Below, piece after piece: positions 17,401-25,314 of a stretch of DNA of 64,000 nucleotides. Position 1 is the first letter of the stretch, and every line of letters starts with the position of its first letter. A program made the position numbers and the translations under genes. The notes under the pieces were generated by a model. That model was given only the letters and a program-made list of their open reading frames with translations. It was not told the DNA's origin and searched no databases. The DNA is from Fabrea salina (lineage: Eukaryota; Ciliophora; Heterotrichea; Heterotrichida; Fabreidae): contig JALIHJ010000017.1 in NCBI GenBank assembly GCA_022984795.1, positions 241,952-305,951 on the forward strand. Reading direction: 5' to 3'.

Positions 17401-19660
17401 AGAAGACAACGACTTACTGTTTCTTTTAACTCCCATCAGTGAAGGAGACCCTGACTTGTACGTTTCTAAAGGACGCGGAAACTTCCCTACAAGTTCCAAC
17501 TACACCTGGCGTTCTATTTCTTGGTCTGGTGAAAGCATTTTGATCAAGCCTGACGACACTGGACTAGGAGGAGGTTCTATGAAAGGCACTTACAACATTG
17601 CTGTGTACGGGTTTGTGGACACTTCCTTTACAATTAAGGTTACCAACCACCCTACTCCAGTTACTCGGATAGTTTCAGGACAACCTAACTCAGGAGCACT
17701 TGGAACTAACTCTGTGGAATACTACTCTTTTTACAACTCCAACGACACAGACATTCTGATTACTCTGACGCCTAACTCAGGCACTGCCTTTTTAAGAGCC
17801 AACCCTCAAGACGAACTAACTCAAGAACTCTACGAAAACCTTCCAACTCAAGAAAACTACGTGTGGTCTAGTGTCCAAAACGAGAACAAGTACATCATTG
17901 AAATCAAACAAAACGACCCCCATTTCTGCATGTACTGCAACATCTTAATAGGAGTGTTTACAAGCGACTCAGAGTGTTCTTACAGCATCACAGCTAAAAA
18001 CGAACTCCACCCAACCTTACTTCAAAACGGAGTGCCTGTAAGAGCTGAGATCCAGGAAACCGAAGTGCACTACTACACCTTTGAAATCAAAAGCGAAACG
18101 GAATTTGACATTTCACTGGTAGCTTACTCAGGAGACCCCGATATTTTTGTGTCCAAACAAAAAAACGTGCTTGATTCCTTTAAGTGGCAAAGTTTGAGCA
18201 CTGAAGAAATCAACCACATCACGATTACTCCTGAAGACGAAGAGTTTATAATTGGAGTTTACTACATTGCAGTTGAAGGCTTTACAGGAGGGTCTTACTC
18301 CTTAACTATGCACACCAGAAAGTCTTACGTAACACTTATAGACGGGTGGCCTCAAACTTACAGCATTGCTTACGACAGCAAAGACCACATTTTGTTCCAA
18401 CTGATTTCAAGCCAAGAGTCCAAAGGCAACGCTTACTGTGAACTGACTCCACTTTCAGAGGACTTTAAGCCTTCCCTGTACACTTACTTCTACCCTGCTA
18501 ACGAAACAAGGTCCATGAGCCCCCCTGACTCCTACCTTTACGAATTTAAGTACGAAGAAAACGATTACGACAACATGTACAACAAAGTTAAGTTCAACTT
18601 GGACATGACTGGCAAGTCTGGGAAGTACAGAATTGGAGTCTACGGAAACCAAGCAGAAGGTCACTCGCGCAGAGAAATGGGCAACTTTGAGTTTTACTGC
18701 ACAACTTCAATGCACTCCACTATCCTCAGAGTAGGCGATGTCCAGTACGACGTGTTTGACAACCGGTTCAAAAAACGAAGTTACGAAATCAACGTAAACG
18801 AAAAAGGAAAACTAGAACTCTTTGCAATCCCTTGTGGAGGCAAAATCAAGCTAGAAGTTTCCAGCAACTGGACTCTTGCCAACGAAGATATTCCTGACGT
18901 AGAAGTCACTCGAATGACTGACGGCAGAATCATAGGCTCCATAAACCACGCAAAAGGCAAGTACTTCGTAACAGTTTCTTCTTTGATGAACAGCCAACTG
19001 TTTAGCGGCTCAAGTTACCAACTCACTTCAAGGTTCACCAAGCAAGGAGAGTCCACCCAGCCACTGATATCCCCAGGCAACGAAGGAATTCTCAGCTGGG
19101 AAAGAAAAGGCGGTTCAAAAGTTGAGTTAAAGTGGAACCCAGTTTACTACGAAAACGGAAAACCTTACCAAGAAGAAGTTGAGTACAGAGTTTACTTCAC
19201 TGATGAAGAAAAAGCCAACATGGTTACTACCTGCGGTATGTACAGTGCCGAGCTTCTAGGAATAGCCACTAGCCTCAAAAACACCCATAAAACCCAAGTT
19301 ACTGTTGAACTTCCAGAGGAAAAAGGCTTTGTGAACGTGATGGCTGTGCTGCCTGAAAGCCAAAACATGCTTCTGCGGTATGTTTCTTACGACCCTACAG
19401 AAGTAGTTGTAAGTGCAGGCCACAGAGGCATTGCAACCACTGTGTTTTGGGTAGTGGCAGTGCTGCTTTTCGTCTCTATTATGGTGACAACTTTACTCTA
19501 CAAGAAGTTCAGAACAGTTCAACAGCAACTTGAGTATGAAATGTCAGACGTCAGGAATGTGGCTTCTGTGTCTTCGGGCAACTTGAACGCAAGCAACTTG
19601 TCTGCTGCTCAGAGAAAGCAAGCCTACAACCCTTTGTTCGACCAGAGCGACACTTTATAA
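14465..19660 (+). CDS. Giant type I membrane protein with repeated PPC-like domains
   Basis: A 1731-residue protein with a signal peptide (first ~13 residues) and an ectodomain of about a dozen beta-sandwich repeats of ~115 residues. Each is centred on a G-D-P-D-[LI]-[YF] motif, seen near residues 61, 268, 380, 505, 744, 865, 993 and 1222, with degenerate copies between. Each repeat then has a W/F-S-S segment and a G-x-Y-x-I-x-V-Y-G-F strand, the pattern of bacterial pre-peptidase C-terminal (PPC) domains. One transmembrane helix lies at about 1658-1679, followed by a ~50-residue cytoplasmic tail. It is probably a cell-surface or secretory-pathway receptor or adhesin; the ligand is unknown. 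Confidence 0.85.
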   Translation: MLILLATLLLAKGEEMLEDGVPKQGNIESMQGGSEHYYFRLNRIAGNKDITISVTTFSDWSDPDIFVAEGRVPTVQNYDYSSVAWGMGSVIIPSFEVKASLDYKVLVHCYSSCRFEVTFSYVEEIALTEGVPQTGFLNRDLTAIYKMNVTQDVEEIRVKAEVSYGKIKMYAAREEEPTPDNSLAVVDTWHNGKEFFEVRPKKGLYRFSIVALNNTQYTITASSGNATVFMLQASVPASGRVPHGEMNFYKINVDSEEETLTIKLTPFSGDPDLYIKAGELPTKLDFDFESVMFGNETLSITPEQRSELGHKTGDFFIGVYGFSESSYMLTARINSNSLTPLSAGIPLTGYVEKQEIDLYYMNVPDGLQLNITFHLSPSHGNPDLYVKFCNKKLSECRFSEEEIADPSNHNVHVSKHSSGSDQVDILHTPEKCINRNRCKYIAGILGMSYERSEYAILGNFNNSNELILREGRPMTMAVQNGFRYFKFTLFNESAVEVSFTLTPISGDSDLYSSTEDKPSLMNFDKKSSHNSLEIDSLTYVRGRDRESLVGTYHLGVFCSSQATFTIVAYQKLPGKNSTVQIYPGHPQKDTVYNMTDSDYRIYWFPVHFQPETKQNMQITLTPITGAFSVYVANNLGNLDWQNEIFYYNWRDHPNSGDPVNVVNIKTTDPCYVLDSTYLILVQANRFSVNGTATYSITYNIGNGTAMLTEDVPYRGQVINNEYNYFTFPIHANHEDITFSVTALSGDPDIYISVDPENTKPTKQKNDFRSNNFGSETLTLTWEQGLKEKCPDLPDEYHHGDPVNCMIYIGVFGYSASTYTIRVHTSKNLPKRLAMGHLQSGELNRTEYDFYYITTSPTKPLKVTLQPLTGDPDLFLNVFNYQEVGTDPKSWERPTKDSFMYASRATTLEDSVELSSQNLTSICPGNTCLALISVNCFAEYCRYSIMAEEESNLTSLVEGDPKYGHVKQGEYMYFSYYCDKEDNDLLFLLTPISEGDPDLYVSKGRGNFPTSSNYTWRSISWSGESILIKPDDTGLGGGSMKGTYNIAVYGFVDTSFTIKVTNHPTPVTRIVSGQPNSGALGTNSVEYYSFYNSNDTDILITLTPNSGTAFLRANPQDELTQELYENLPTQENYVWSSVQNENKYIIEIKQNDPHFCMYCNILIGVFTSDSECSYSITAKNELHPTLLQNGVPVRAEIQETEVHYYTFEIKSETEFDISLVAYSGDPDIFVSKQKNVLDSFKWQSLSTEEINHITITPEDEEFIIGVYYIAVEGFTGGSYSLTMHTRKSYVTLIDGWPQTYSIAYDSKDHILFQLISSQESKGNAYCELTPLSEDFKPSLYTYFYPANETRSMSPPDSYLYEFKYEENDYDNMYNKVKFNLDMTGKSGKYRIGVYGNQAEGHSRREMGNFEFYCTTSMHSTILRVGDVQYDVFDNRFKKRSYEINVNEKGKLELFAIPCGGKIKLEVSSNWTLANEDIPDVEVTRMTDGRIIGSINHAKGKYFVTVSSLMNSQLFSGSSYQLTSRFTKQGESTQPLISPGNEGILSWERKGGSKVELKWNPVYYENGKPYQEEVEYRVYFTDEEKANMVTTCGMYSAELLGIATSLKNTHKTQVTVELPEEKGFVNVMAVLPESQNMLLRYVSYDPTEVVVSAGHRGIATTVFWVVAVLLFVSIMVTTLLYKKFRTVQQQLEYEMSDVRNVASVSSGNLNASNLSAAQRKQAYNPLFDQSDTL

Positions 19661-19664
19661 CTAA

Positions 19665-21665
19665 TTAGGATACCGTAACTACTTTGGCTAAGTTTGGAGG
19701 CTGGTCAGGGTTCATGCCTCTTGCAATGCTGAGGTAGTAAGCCATGAGTTGCAGTGGAACTACTGAAAGCAAAGCTGTAAGCATTCCGTTTTCTTCAACT
19801 TCAATGATCTTATGAGGCCTTGTTCTGCTGGTCACTAAAGAAGAGTCTGGAGTTATAACTATAGTTTTGGCCTCTCTACTCATCACTTCTTCCAAAGCAG
19901 TGTTCATCAGTTCAGTGTTTTCGTCGTTTAAAATGATTAGAATAATAGGAGTTCCTTTTCTAATCAGCGCGAAAGGACCATGCTTCAAAGCACCTCCTTG
20001 GTAGCCCTCTGCATGCACTCCAGTGACTTCTTTGATCTTAAGAGCGCCTTCTTTAGCAATGGACTCTCCTAGTCCCCTTCCCAACACAAAAATGTGCTCT
20101 TCGTCCTTTAGTTCCTGGGCCAAGCCCTCTATTTCTTTTTTGGTCATTTCAATTACTGAACCTACTTGCATAGGCAGTCTTAAAAGAGAGTTCACAATGT
20201 CTTTGCGGCGGCCCGAGTCTTGAGGTTTCAAGTTTGCAGACAGCCACAGAGCTATTTGAGTCAGCACTACACAGGAGTTCATAAAGCACTTAGTGGAGGC
20301 CACAGCAACTTCTCTGCCTGCATTCATGTAAACTCCGTGTTGCGTGAGTCTTGCTAGTTGAGACCCAACTACGTTCACAACTGATAGCACTGGCACGTCT
20401 CTTTCCAAAAGCATCTGGCAAGGGTTAACTATGTCCCTAGTTTCTCCTGACTGCGAAATCGCTATGACTCCTGGGTTTTGTTTAGGAATGTCGTACTCAG
20501 TCATTTCAGACCCGTCTATTACTTGGACAGTGTTCAGAATTCTCAGGTGCTTCAGAATATGCGACCCGAACAAACTTGCAAACTCCGAAGTGCCGCAGCC
20601 TAGCAACACAAGGTTTTCTACACCCAAAAACTTTTCTTTGATCTCATCCAAACCTCCCAACTTAGCAGAGTCCTGGGTAAGTCTAGCTCCGTGGTTCAAA
20701 GCCCTGGCAATGGCTTCAGGTTGCTCTATGATTTCTTTGATGGTCCAGTGAGGGTAGTCTCCTTTGGAAACGTGCCCTTGGTCTTTATGAATCACTTCAA
20801 CTCTGCCTTCTCCCAACGACTTCTTAGGACTTAGTGTCATGATTTCTCCGTCCTTCAACTGAATGTACCGACTGGTGAATTTGCTAAAAGCTGCAGCTTC
20901 GCTTCCAACATAGTACCCGTCATCTCCAATTCCAATGAGCATGGGACTGCCTTTACGCGCCACAACTAAGCTCTGGGGGTTCTCTTTTTCCATGATAACT
21001 AGGCCCCAAGTTCCAGTTAGTTGTTCTAAAGCAGCACTTACAGCTTTTTCTAAAAAGTAGCCTTCGTCAAGGTAGATCCCAACTAACTGGGCAATCAGTT
21101 CAGTGTCAGTTTCAGACTTAATAGGAATGTTTTTTTCACTAAGGATTTGGTATATATCCTTGGTGTTTGAAATAGTTCCGTTGTGCACTACAAACACTCT
21201 GTTTTTGTAGTCACTGTGAGGATGAGCGTTCACATCAGTTTTAGCTCCATGAGTAGCCCACCTAGTATGGCCAATCCCTATTTTACTTTCTTTGTGCTTT
21301 TGGGGAACGTCAGCACTTAGCTTTTTAAGGGAGTCAGAAACTTTGAATGGATCAGAAGCATACTTAGTGACTACCACATCTGAGTCTTTGAAAGTAGCAA
21401 CTCCTGTAGAGTCGTAACCTCTGTTCTGCATTTGCTGTAGGCCTTCTAAAAGCACCTCAGTCGCTATTGGCCTTTCTCCTACGTACCCAATTATTCCGCA
21501 GCTCTCCAGAAACTTTTTTCTGTTTTCGAAGCACAGAACTCCTCCTGCAAGTGCCAAAAGCAACTTGTGGTTGACTTTCAGAAGACTTTTAGTTCCGAGA
21601 GCTCTTGAAGAAGGACCTGAACTCCGGAAGTTTCTATAAAACTTTCCAAGTCTCCAAAATTTCAT
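19665..21665 (-). CDS. glmS: Glucosamine-6-P synthase (GlmS type) with N-terminal extension
   Basis: Converts fructose-6-phosphate and glutamine to glucosamine-6-phosphate, the entry to hexosamine and chitin/glycan synthesis. It has a glutaminase domain (CGIIGYVG, HTRWATHGA) and two SIS isomerase domains (SQSGETRDI), plus the C-terminal NLAKVVTV. Without the extension it is ~611 residues, the bacterial GlmS length, and lacks the linker insert of animal GFAT. The catalytic Cys, normally residue 1 after Met removal, is Cys56 here. The first 34 residues are Arg/Lys-rich without acids, then comes a hydrophobic run at 35-46. This looks like a cleavable bipartite mitochondrial presequence. Confidence 0.9.
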   Translation of the reverse strand: MKFWRLGKFYRNFRSSGPSSRALGTKSLLKVNHKLLLALAGGVLCFENRKKFLESCGIIGYVGERPIATEVLLEGLQQMQNRGYDSTGVATFKDSDVVVTKYASDPFKVSDSLKKLSADVPQKHKESKIGIGHTRWATHGAKTDVNAHPHSDYKNRVFVVHNGTISNTKDIYQILSEKNIPIKSETDTELIAQLVGIYLDEGYFLEKAVSAALEQLTGTWGLVIMEKENPQSLVVARKGSPMLIGIGDDGYYVGSEAAAFSKFTSRYIQLKDGEIMTLSPKKSLGEGRVEVIHKDQGHVSKGDYPHWTIKEIIEQPEAIARALNHGARLTQDSAKLGGLDEIKEKFLGVENLVLLGCGTSEFASLFGSHILKHLRILNTVQVIDGSEMTEYDIPKQNPGVIAISQSGETRDIVNPCQMLLERDVPVLSVVNVVGSQLARLTQHGVYMNAGREVAVASTKCFMNSCVVLTQIALWLSANLKPQDSGRRKDIVNSLLRLPMQVGSVIEMTKKEIEGLAQELKDEEHIFVLGRGLGESIAKEGALKIKEVTGVHAEGYQGGALKHGPFALIRKGTPIILIILNDENTELMNTALEEVMSREAKTIVITPDSSLVTSRTRPHKIIEVEENGMLTALLSVVPLQLMAYYLSIARGMNPDQPPNLAKVVTVS

Positions 21666-22154
21666 TATAAACTACTTAAAACCTACAGCATTCCAAGGGA
21701 AAAACTCAGGAAAATCGCAAGAAAACTCTTCAAACCAAGGGAATCACTCATCTACCACCTAACACTAGAGTCAGACAAACTAGAAGACGAAAGGACCGCC
21801 ACGACAAACAAAAGCAAAAATCCATTAAGTAGTAAACACAATTTCATAAAACCAGAAAGATTCTACACGAAGAAACAACTGGTCCACACCCATAAATCAA
21901 GAACCGAACGGAACTAGAGGAAAAGAACGAGAAAAAACGACAACCCAACCAAAAAACTACCCAAGACACGAAGCAGAGGCCTAGAAAACGGTACAATGAC
22001 GCTCCCAAACACAAGAACACGAACGGAACTCAAGAGGAAAAGACGGCAGAAGAATGACAACCAACCAAAAAACTACCCAAGCCCAGAGGCAACGGTACAA
22101 CAATTCCAATAAATAAATAAATAAAATTAATTAAGAATTCATTGATCACATAAA
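21666..22154. repeat. Non-coding 489 bp with an imperfect ~90-bp tandem duplication
   Basis: No supportable gene. Two related segments lie at about 21901-21998 and 22015-22101. Both run GAACGGAAC, then a GAGGAAAAGA stretch, then CCAACCAAAAAACTACCCAAG, then CAGAGGC and CGGTACAA, with small indels. The plus strand is A/C-rich and T-poor, so the minus strand is T/G-rich like the subtelomeric blocks near 59.8 and 62.7 kb. An AATAAATAAATAAATAAAA run follows at 22107-22125. It could be a non-coding RNA, an old inserted subtelomeric fragment or a regulatory region; nothing decides. Confidence 0.5.
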
Positions 22155-22511
22155 TCAAGACTGCACTACGTCTTCCCGAAACGAAGATACAACCTCAACA
22201 ATGTCTTCAAAGTCCTCCCCAGAAACTTCAAATTCCTTAAGAGTCTCCACAAAGTTGTCATAAAAAATCTGGAAGTGGGCGTCCTTTACATTCATGTTTC
22301 TATGAACCCTTCTGATGGATGTGAAGAAGTGTTCATCACCGTTACCTAAAGCAGCTCTTAGCAAACTAGAGTTCATAGACTTGATCCTTTCAACGTCAAT
22401 TCCAGAAAAAAAAGCCTCAAGGGTGTCGTTGTTCATATTTCTTTGGTAAAACTTGTCCAGAAACCTGTTCCAGAAGCTCTGGCCGCCGTACTTCTCAAAC
22501 AACCCAGCCAT
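22155..22511 (-). CDS. Truncated (2-on-2) hemoglobin, group I-like
   Basis: A small heme protein of 118 residues, the full length of ciliate and bacterial truncated globins. KYGGQSFWNRFLDKFYQR gives the conserved Gly-Gly and the B-helix Phe-Tyr pair (Tyr22 at B10, an O2/NO-ligand stabilising position). LRAALGNG matches the E-helix glycine motif, and RRVHRNMNV supplies the proximal His70. Roles in ciliates include O2 or NO handling. It ends in TGA. Start context is CATAAATAAATG. Confidence 0.88.
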   Translation of the reverse strand: MAGLFEKYGGQSFWNRFLDKFYQRNMNNDTLEAFFSGIDVERIKSMNSSLLRAALGNGDEHFFTSIRRVHRNMNVKDAHFQIFYDNFVETLKEFEVSGEDFEDIVEVVSSFREDVVQS

Positions 22512-22550
22512 TTATTTATGAGAGAGCGCATGTAAGCATTGCTTAGTTAG

Positions 22551-22880
22551 TTAGTAAGTAACTCCAAAGATCATAACTATGCAATACATAGAAGCGTTTT
22601 CCCATTTGATAGAAGCACTTCCGTCTTGGTTGCAGTCCCAGTAGCAAGTTGAGCTCATGTGCATTCCTGCGTCTCCTTTCTGGAGGATCATTACAGTCAC
22701 GCAAAACTTAAAGTTCGAGGAAAGGCTTTTCAACTCCCTAATGAGATTCTCTGAAAGCGTGGAAGTCCATTCTTGAACAGAGTCCTGGTCATACTCCTTG
22801 GTATTCAAGTATGAGCCTATTTCCTTGTTTGTTAGTTCTGTTATTGACTCCTTCAAAGCTGAAAAACTTTCCTGTTGCAT
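22551..22880 (-). CDS. Tctex-type dynein light chain
   Basis: A 109-residue protein of the DYNLT/Tctex-1 family, a homodimeric light chain on the dynein intermediate chain in cytoplasmic and ciliary dyneins. The conserved strand order is visible: FKFCVTVMILQKGDAGMH, then SSTCYWDCNQDGSASIKWEN, then MYCIVMIFGVTY at the C-terminus, with N-terminal helices before. It is the normal family length. Another dynein-pathway gene, Arp1 of dynactin, lies 16 kb downstream. Confidence 0.9.
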   Translation of the reverse strand: MQQESFSALKESITELTNKEIGSYLNTKEYDQDSVQEWTSTLSENLIRELKSLSSNFKFCVTVMILQKGDAGMHMSSTCYWDCNQDGSASIKWENASMYCIVMIFGVTY

Positions 22881-22962
22881 AAAATTATGGCTATAATGCT
22901 AAACACTTAATTTTTTAATACTGGGCATTTTGCTTAAGTACGACTTACGGAGCATTGATTAA

Positions 22963-24073
22963 TTAAGAGGCCGGAGTAAAGGTTTTAAAGAAACTCTCGG
23001 TTTCAAGAACTGCTCTATACCTCGGATAATGCGGGTTGCCATGGGCTAGCGAATCAAACCCAGCCTGAGCGTCTGCGAAGGGGTAAACCTCTGTTTTAGG
23101 GAAGATGTTGTGCAGACAACAGAAGTCCAGCATTTCACTCAACTCTACTCTAGATCCCACCAAACTAGGTTTGAATTCAATGTGGTTGAACAAGAAAGGC
23201 ATCAAGTTGAAGTTGAAGTTATGCCCTCTTTCAGGGACTCCAACTACGTTGTAAATGCCTCTTTTCTTCAGAAGCATTGCATCAGCAGTCAAGTCGATAC
23301 TTGTAGAAGTGTTCATCAGAAAGTCAAAACTTCCCATGGCGTTCTTGACTTGCTCAGGGTCTTTGGAGTTCAAGAAGTGGTGGGCTCCGAAACTGCGGGC
23401 TTCTTCTTCTTTCGAAGGTGAAGTTGAGATAGCTGTTACCTCGCATCCCATTTTATTGGCAAATTGGATTCCTAAATGCCCAAGTCCTCCAATTCCTACT
23501 ATAGCTACCTTCATTCCTGGAAGCACGTTCCTCTTCAAAGGAGCATAAGTAGTAATACCAGCACAGAAAAGTGGAGCAGCTTCGCCTGGAATGTTTTCAG
23601 GCATATGGAAGAAGTACTTGGCTTTGGCCTGGAAACTTGTAGCATAACCACCGAAAGTGGGGGTCATAGGTAGTTACTAGTTTGCTGCAGCAGTTATCTC
23701 TGCCAATTCTACAGTGAGCGCAATTGTCACAGCAATCTCTGAGAGTTCCAAACCCAACCCTGTCTCCCTCTTTAAAGTTAGAAACTTTTTCACCTACTTT
23801 TTCAACTACCCCAATCATTTCGTGGCCAGGAACACAAGGAAAAGCCACTCCATCGCTCCAACTGCAACTGCCAATGAAAACATCAGTATGGCACTGGCCT
23901 GAATGGGTAATCTTCATCCTGACTTCGTCGTCTAGGAGAGGAGGGTGCTTGAAAGGAAGAGGTGTCAAAGTAGTTCCAGGCTCCATAACTGCCATAGCCA
24001 CTGCGTCAGCGTCGTCTCTACTGCAAGGAATAGGTGCTCTATCCCCTAATTCTTGATAAGTGTCCTTAACCAT
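22963..24073 (-). pseudogene. Frameshifted copy of zinc alcohol dehydrogenase
   Basis: Tandem copy of the intact gene at 24112-25233, read in two frames: 24073 to about 23660, then ~23660 to 22963. Compared with the intact copy there is one extra base near 23653-23656 (CCGAAAGTGG against CCAAAGTGG), just after the structural-zinc lobe. A 9-nt deletion near 23710 removes three residues including one of the four structural-zinc cysteines (NCAHC against NCAGCEQC). The rest of both halves is still free of stops and very similar, so the damage is recent or in part an assembly error. Confidence 0.8.
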
Positions 24074-24111
24074 TTATTTATAAAACTAAAAAACATTTCT
24101 AGAATGCTGAA

Positions 24112-25233
24112 TTAATTAGAAGCTGGAGTAAAGGTTTTAAAGAAACTCTCGGTTTCAAGAACTGCTCTGTAGTTGGGGTAGTGAGGGTTTCCGTCAGCTA
24201 GTGAATTCATAGCTTTTTGGGCCTCCGCGAAGGGGTAAACCTCTGTTTTGGGGAAGATGTTGTGCAGACAACAGAACTGAAGCATTTCAACACACTCTAC
24301 TCTAGATCCCACCAAACTAGGTTTGAACTCAATGTGGTTGAACAAGAAAGGCATCAAGTTGAAGTTGAAGTCGTTTTCTTTGCCAGGAATTCCAACTACG
24401 TTGTAAATGCCTCTTTTCTTCAGAAGCACTGCATCAGCAGTCAAGTCGATCCTTGTAGAAGTGTTGATCAGAAAGTCAAAACTTCCCATGGCGTTCTTGA
24501 CTTGCTCAGGGTCTTTGGAGTTCAAGAAGTGGTGGGCTCCGAAACTGCGGGCTTCGGCTTCCTTGTCAGGAGAAGTTGAGATAGCTGTTACTTCGCATCC
24601 CATTTTATTGGCAAACTGAATAGCCAAGTGTCCAAGTCCTCCAATTCCAATGACGGCCACTTTCATTCCTGGAAGTACGTTCCTTTTCAAAGGAGCATAG
24701 GTTGTTAAGCCAGCACAGAAAAGTGGAGCAGCTTCACCTGGAACGTTTTCAGGCATATGAAAGAAGTACTTAGCTTTGGCCTGGAAACTTGTAGCATAAC
24801 CACCAAAGTGGGGGTCATAAGTCAACTGGAGTTCAGGACAGCAGTTGTCTTTGCCCACTCTGCACTGTTCGCATCCTGCACAGTTTTCACAGCAGTCTCT
24901 AAAAACTCCAAATCCAACTCTTTCTCCTTGTTTGAACTCAGTAACTCTGTCACCTACCTTTTCAACAATTCCTACGATTTCATGGCCAGGAACACAGGGG
25001 AAAGCCACGTTGTCGTGCCAACCACAAGTAGCTACAAATACGTCGCTGTGACAAAGACCAGCGTGGGTGACTTTAATTCTCACTTCATTTTCTAGAAGAG
25101 GAGGGTGCTTGAAAGGGAGCTGAGTCATTGCAGTGCCAGGCTCAGTCATAGCCCAGGCTACTCCATCAGCTTCTTCAATGCTGCAAGGAATAGGTGCTCT
25201 GTTGCCCAATTCTTCGTAAGTGTTCTTAACCAT
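24112..25233 (-). CDS. Zinc-dependent alcohol dehydrogenase, CAD/YahK-like
   Basis: NADP(H)-linked medium-chain alcohol dehydrogenase of 373 residues, of the cinnamyl/aryl-alcohol dehydrogenase type. The catalytic zinc ligand region is HAGLCHSDVF, with GHEIVGIVEKVG after it. The structural zinc cysteines are NCAGCEQCRVGKDNCC, all four present. The Rossmann nucleotide loop is GIGGLGHLAIQFA. The start motif is ACTTATAATG. A damaged duplicate lies 38 bp downstream on the same strand, so this is the copy likely to be functional. Physiological substrate is unknown; aldehyde detoxification is common for the family. Confidence 0.92.
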   Translation of the reverse strand: MVKNTYEELGNRAPIPCSIEEADGVAWAMTEPGTAMTQLPFKHPPLLENEVRIKVTHAGLCHSDVFVATCGWHDNVAFPCVPGHEIVGIVEKVGDRVTEFKQGERVGFGVFRDCCENCAGCEQCRVGKDNCCPELQLTYDPHFGGYATSFQAKAKYFFHMPENVPGEAAPLFCAGLTTYAPLKRNVLPGMKVAVIGIGGLGHLAIQFANKMGCEVTAISTSPDKEAEARSFGAHHFLNSKDPEQVKNAMGSFDFLINTSTRIDLTADAVLLKKRGIYNVVGIPGKENDFNFNLMPFLFNHIEFKPSLVGSRVECVEMLQFCCLHNIFPKTEVYPFAEAQKAMNSLADGNPHYPNYRAVLETESFFKTFTPASN

Positions 25234-25314
25234 TATAAGTATTCTTGGTGCCAGTGGTTTTTTTCTGGGGTGGGGGACAGCAAGTTAAGGTTCTTAGAAA
25301 AATGTTAATGGAGC

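Noticed and set aside
21530-21560. A 15-nt intron (GTGCTTCGAAAACAG) in the GlmS presequence
   Set aside because: It has the right length and GT...AG ends, but it begins GTGC while all nine supported introns begin GTAA. Its removal does not bring a Met next to the catalytic Cys.
22963-24073. Intron or programmed frameshift explaining the broken ADH copy
   Set aside because: No 15-nt GT...AG segment lies at the break, and comparison with the intact copy shows a single extra base. A separate 9-nt deletion removes a zinc ligand, so a pseudogene (or sequencing error for the frameshift) is simpler.
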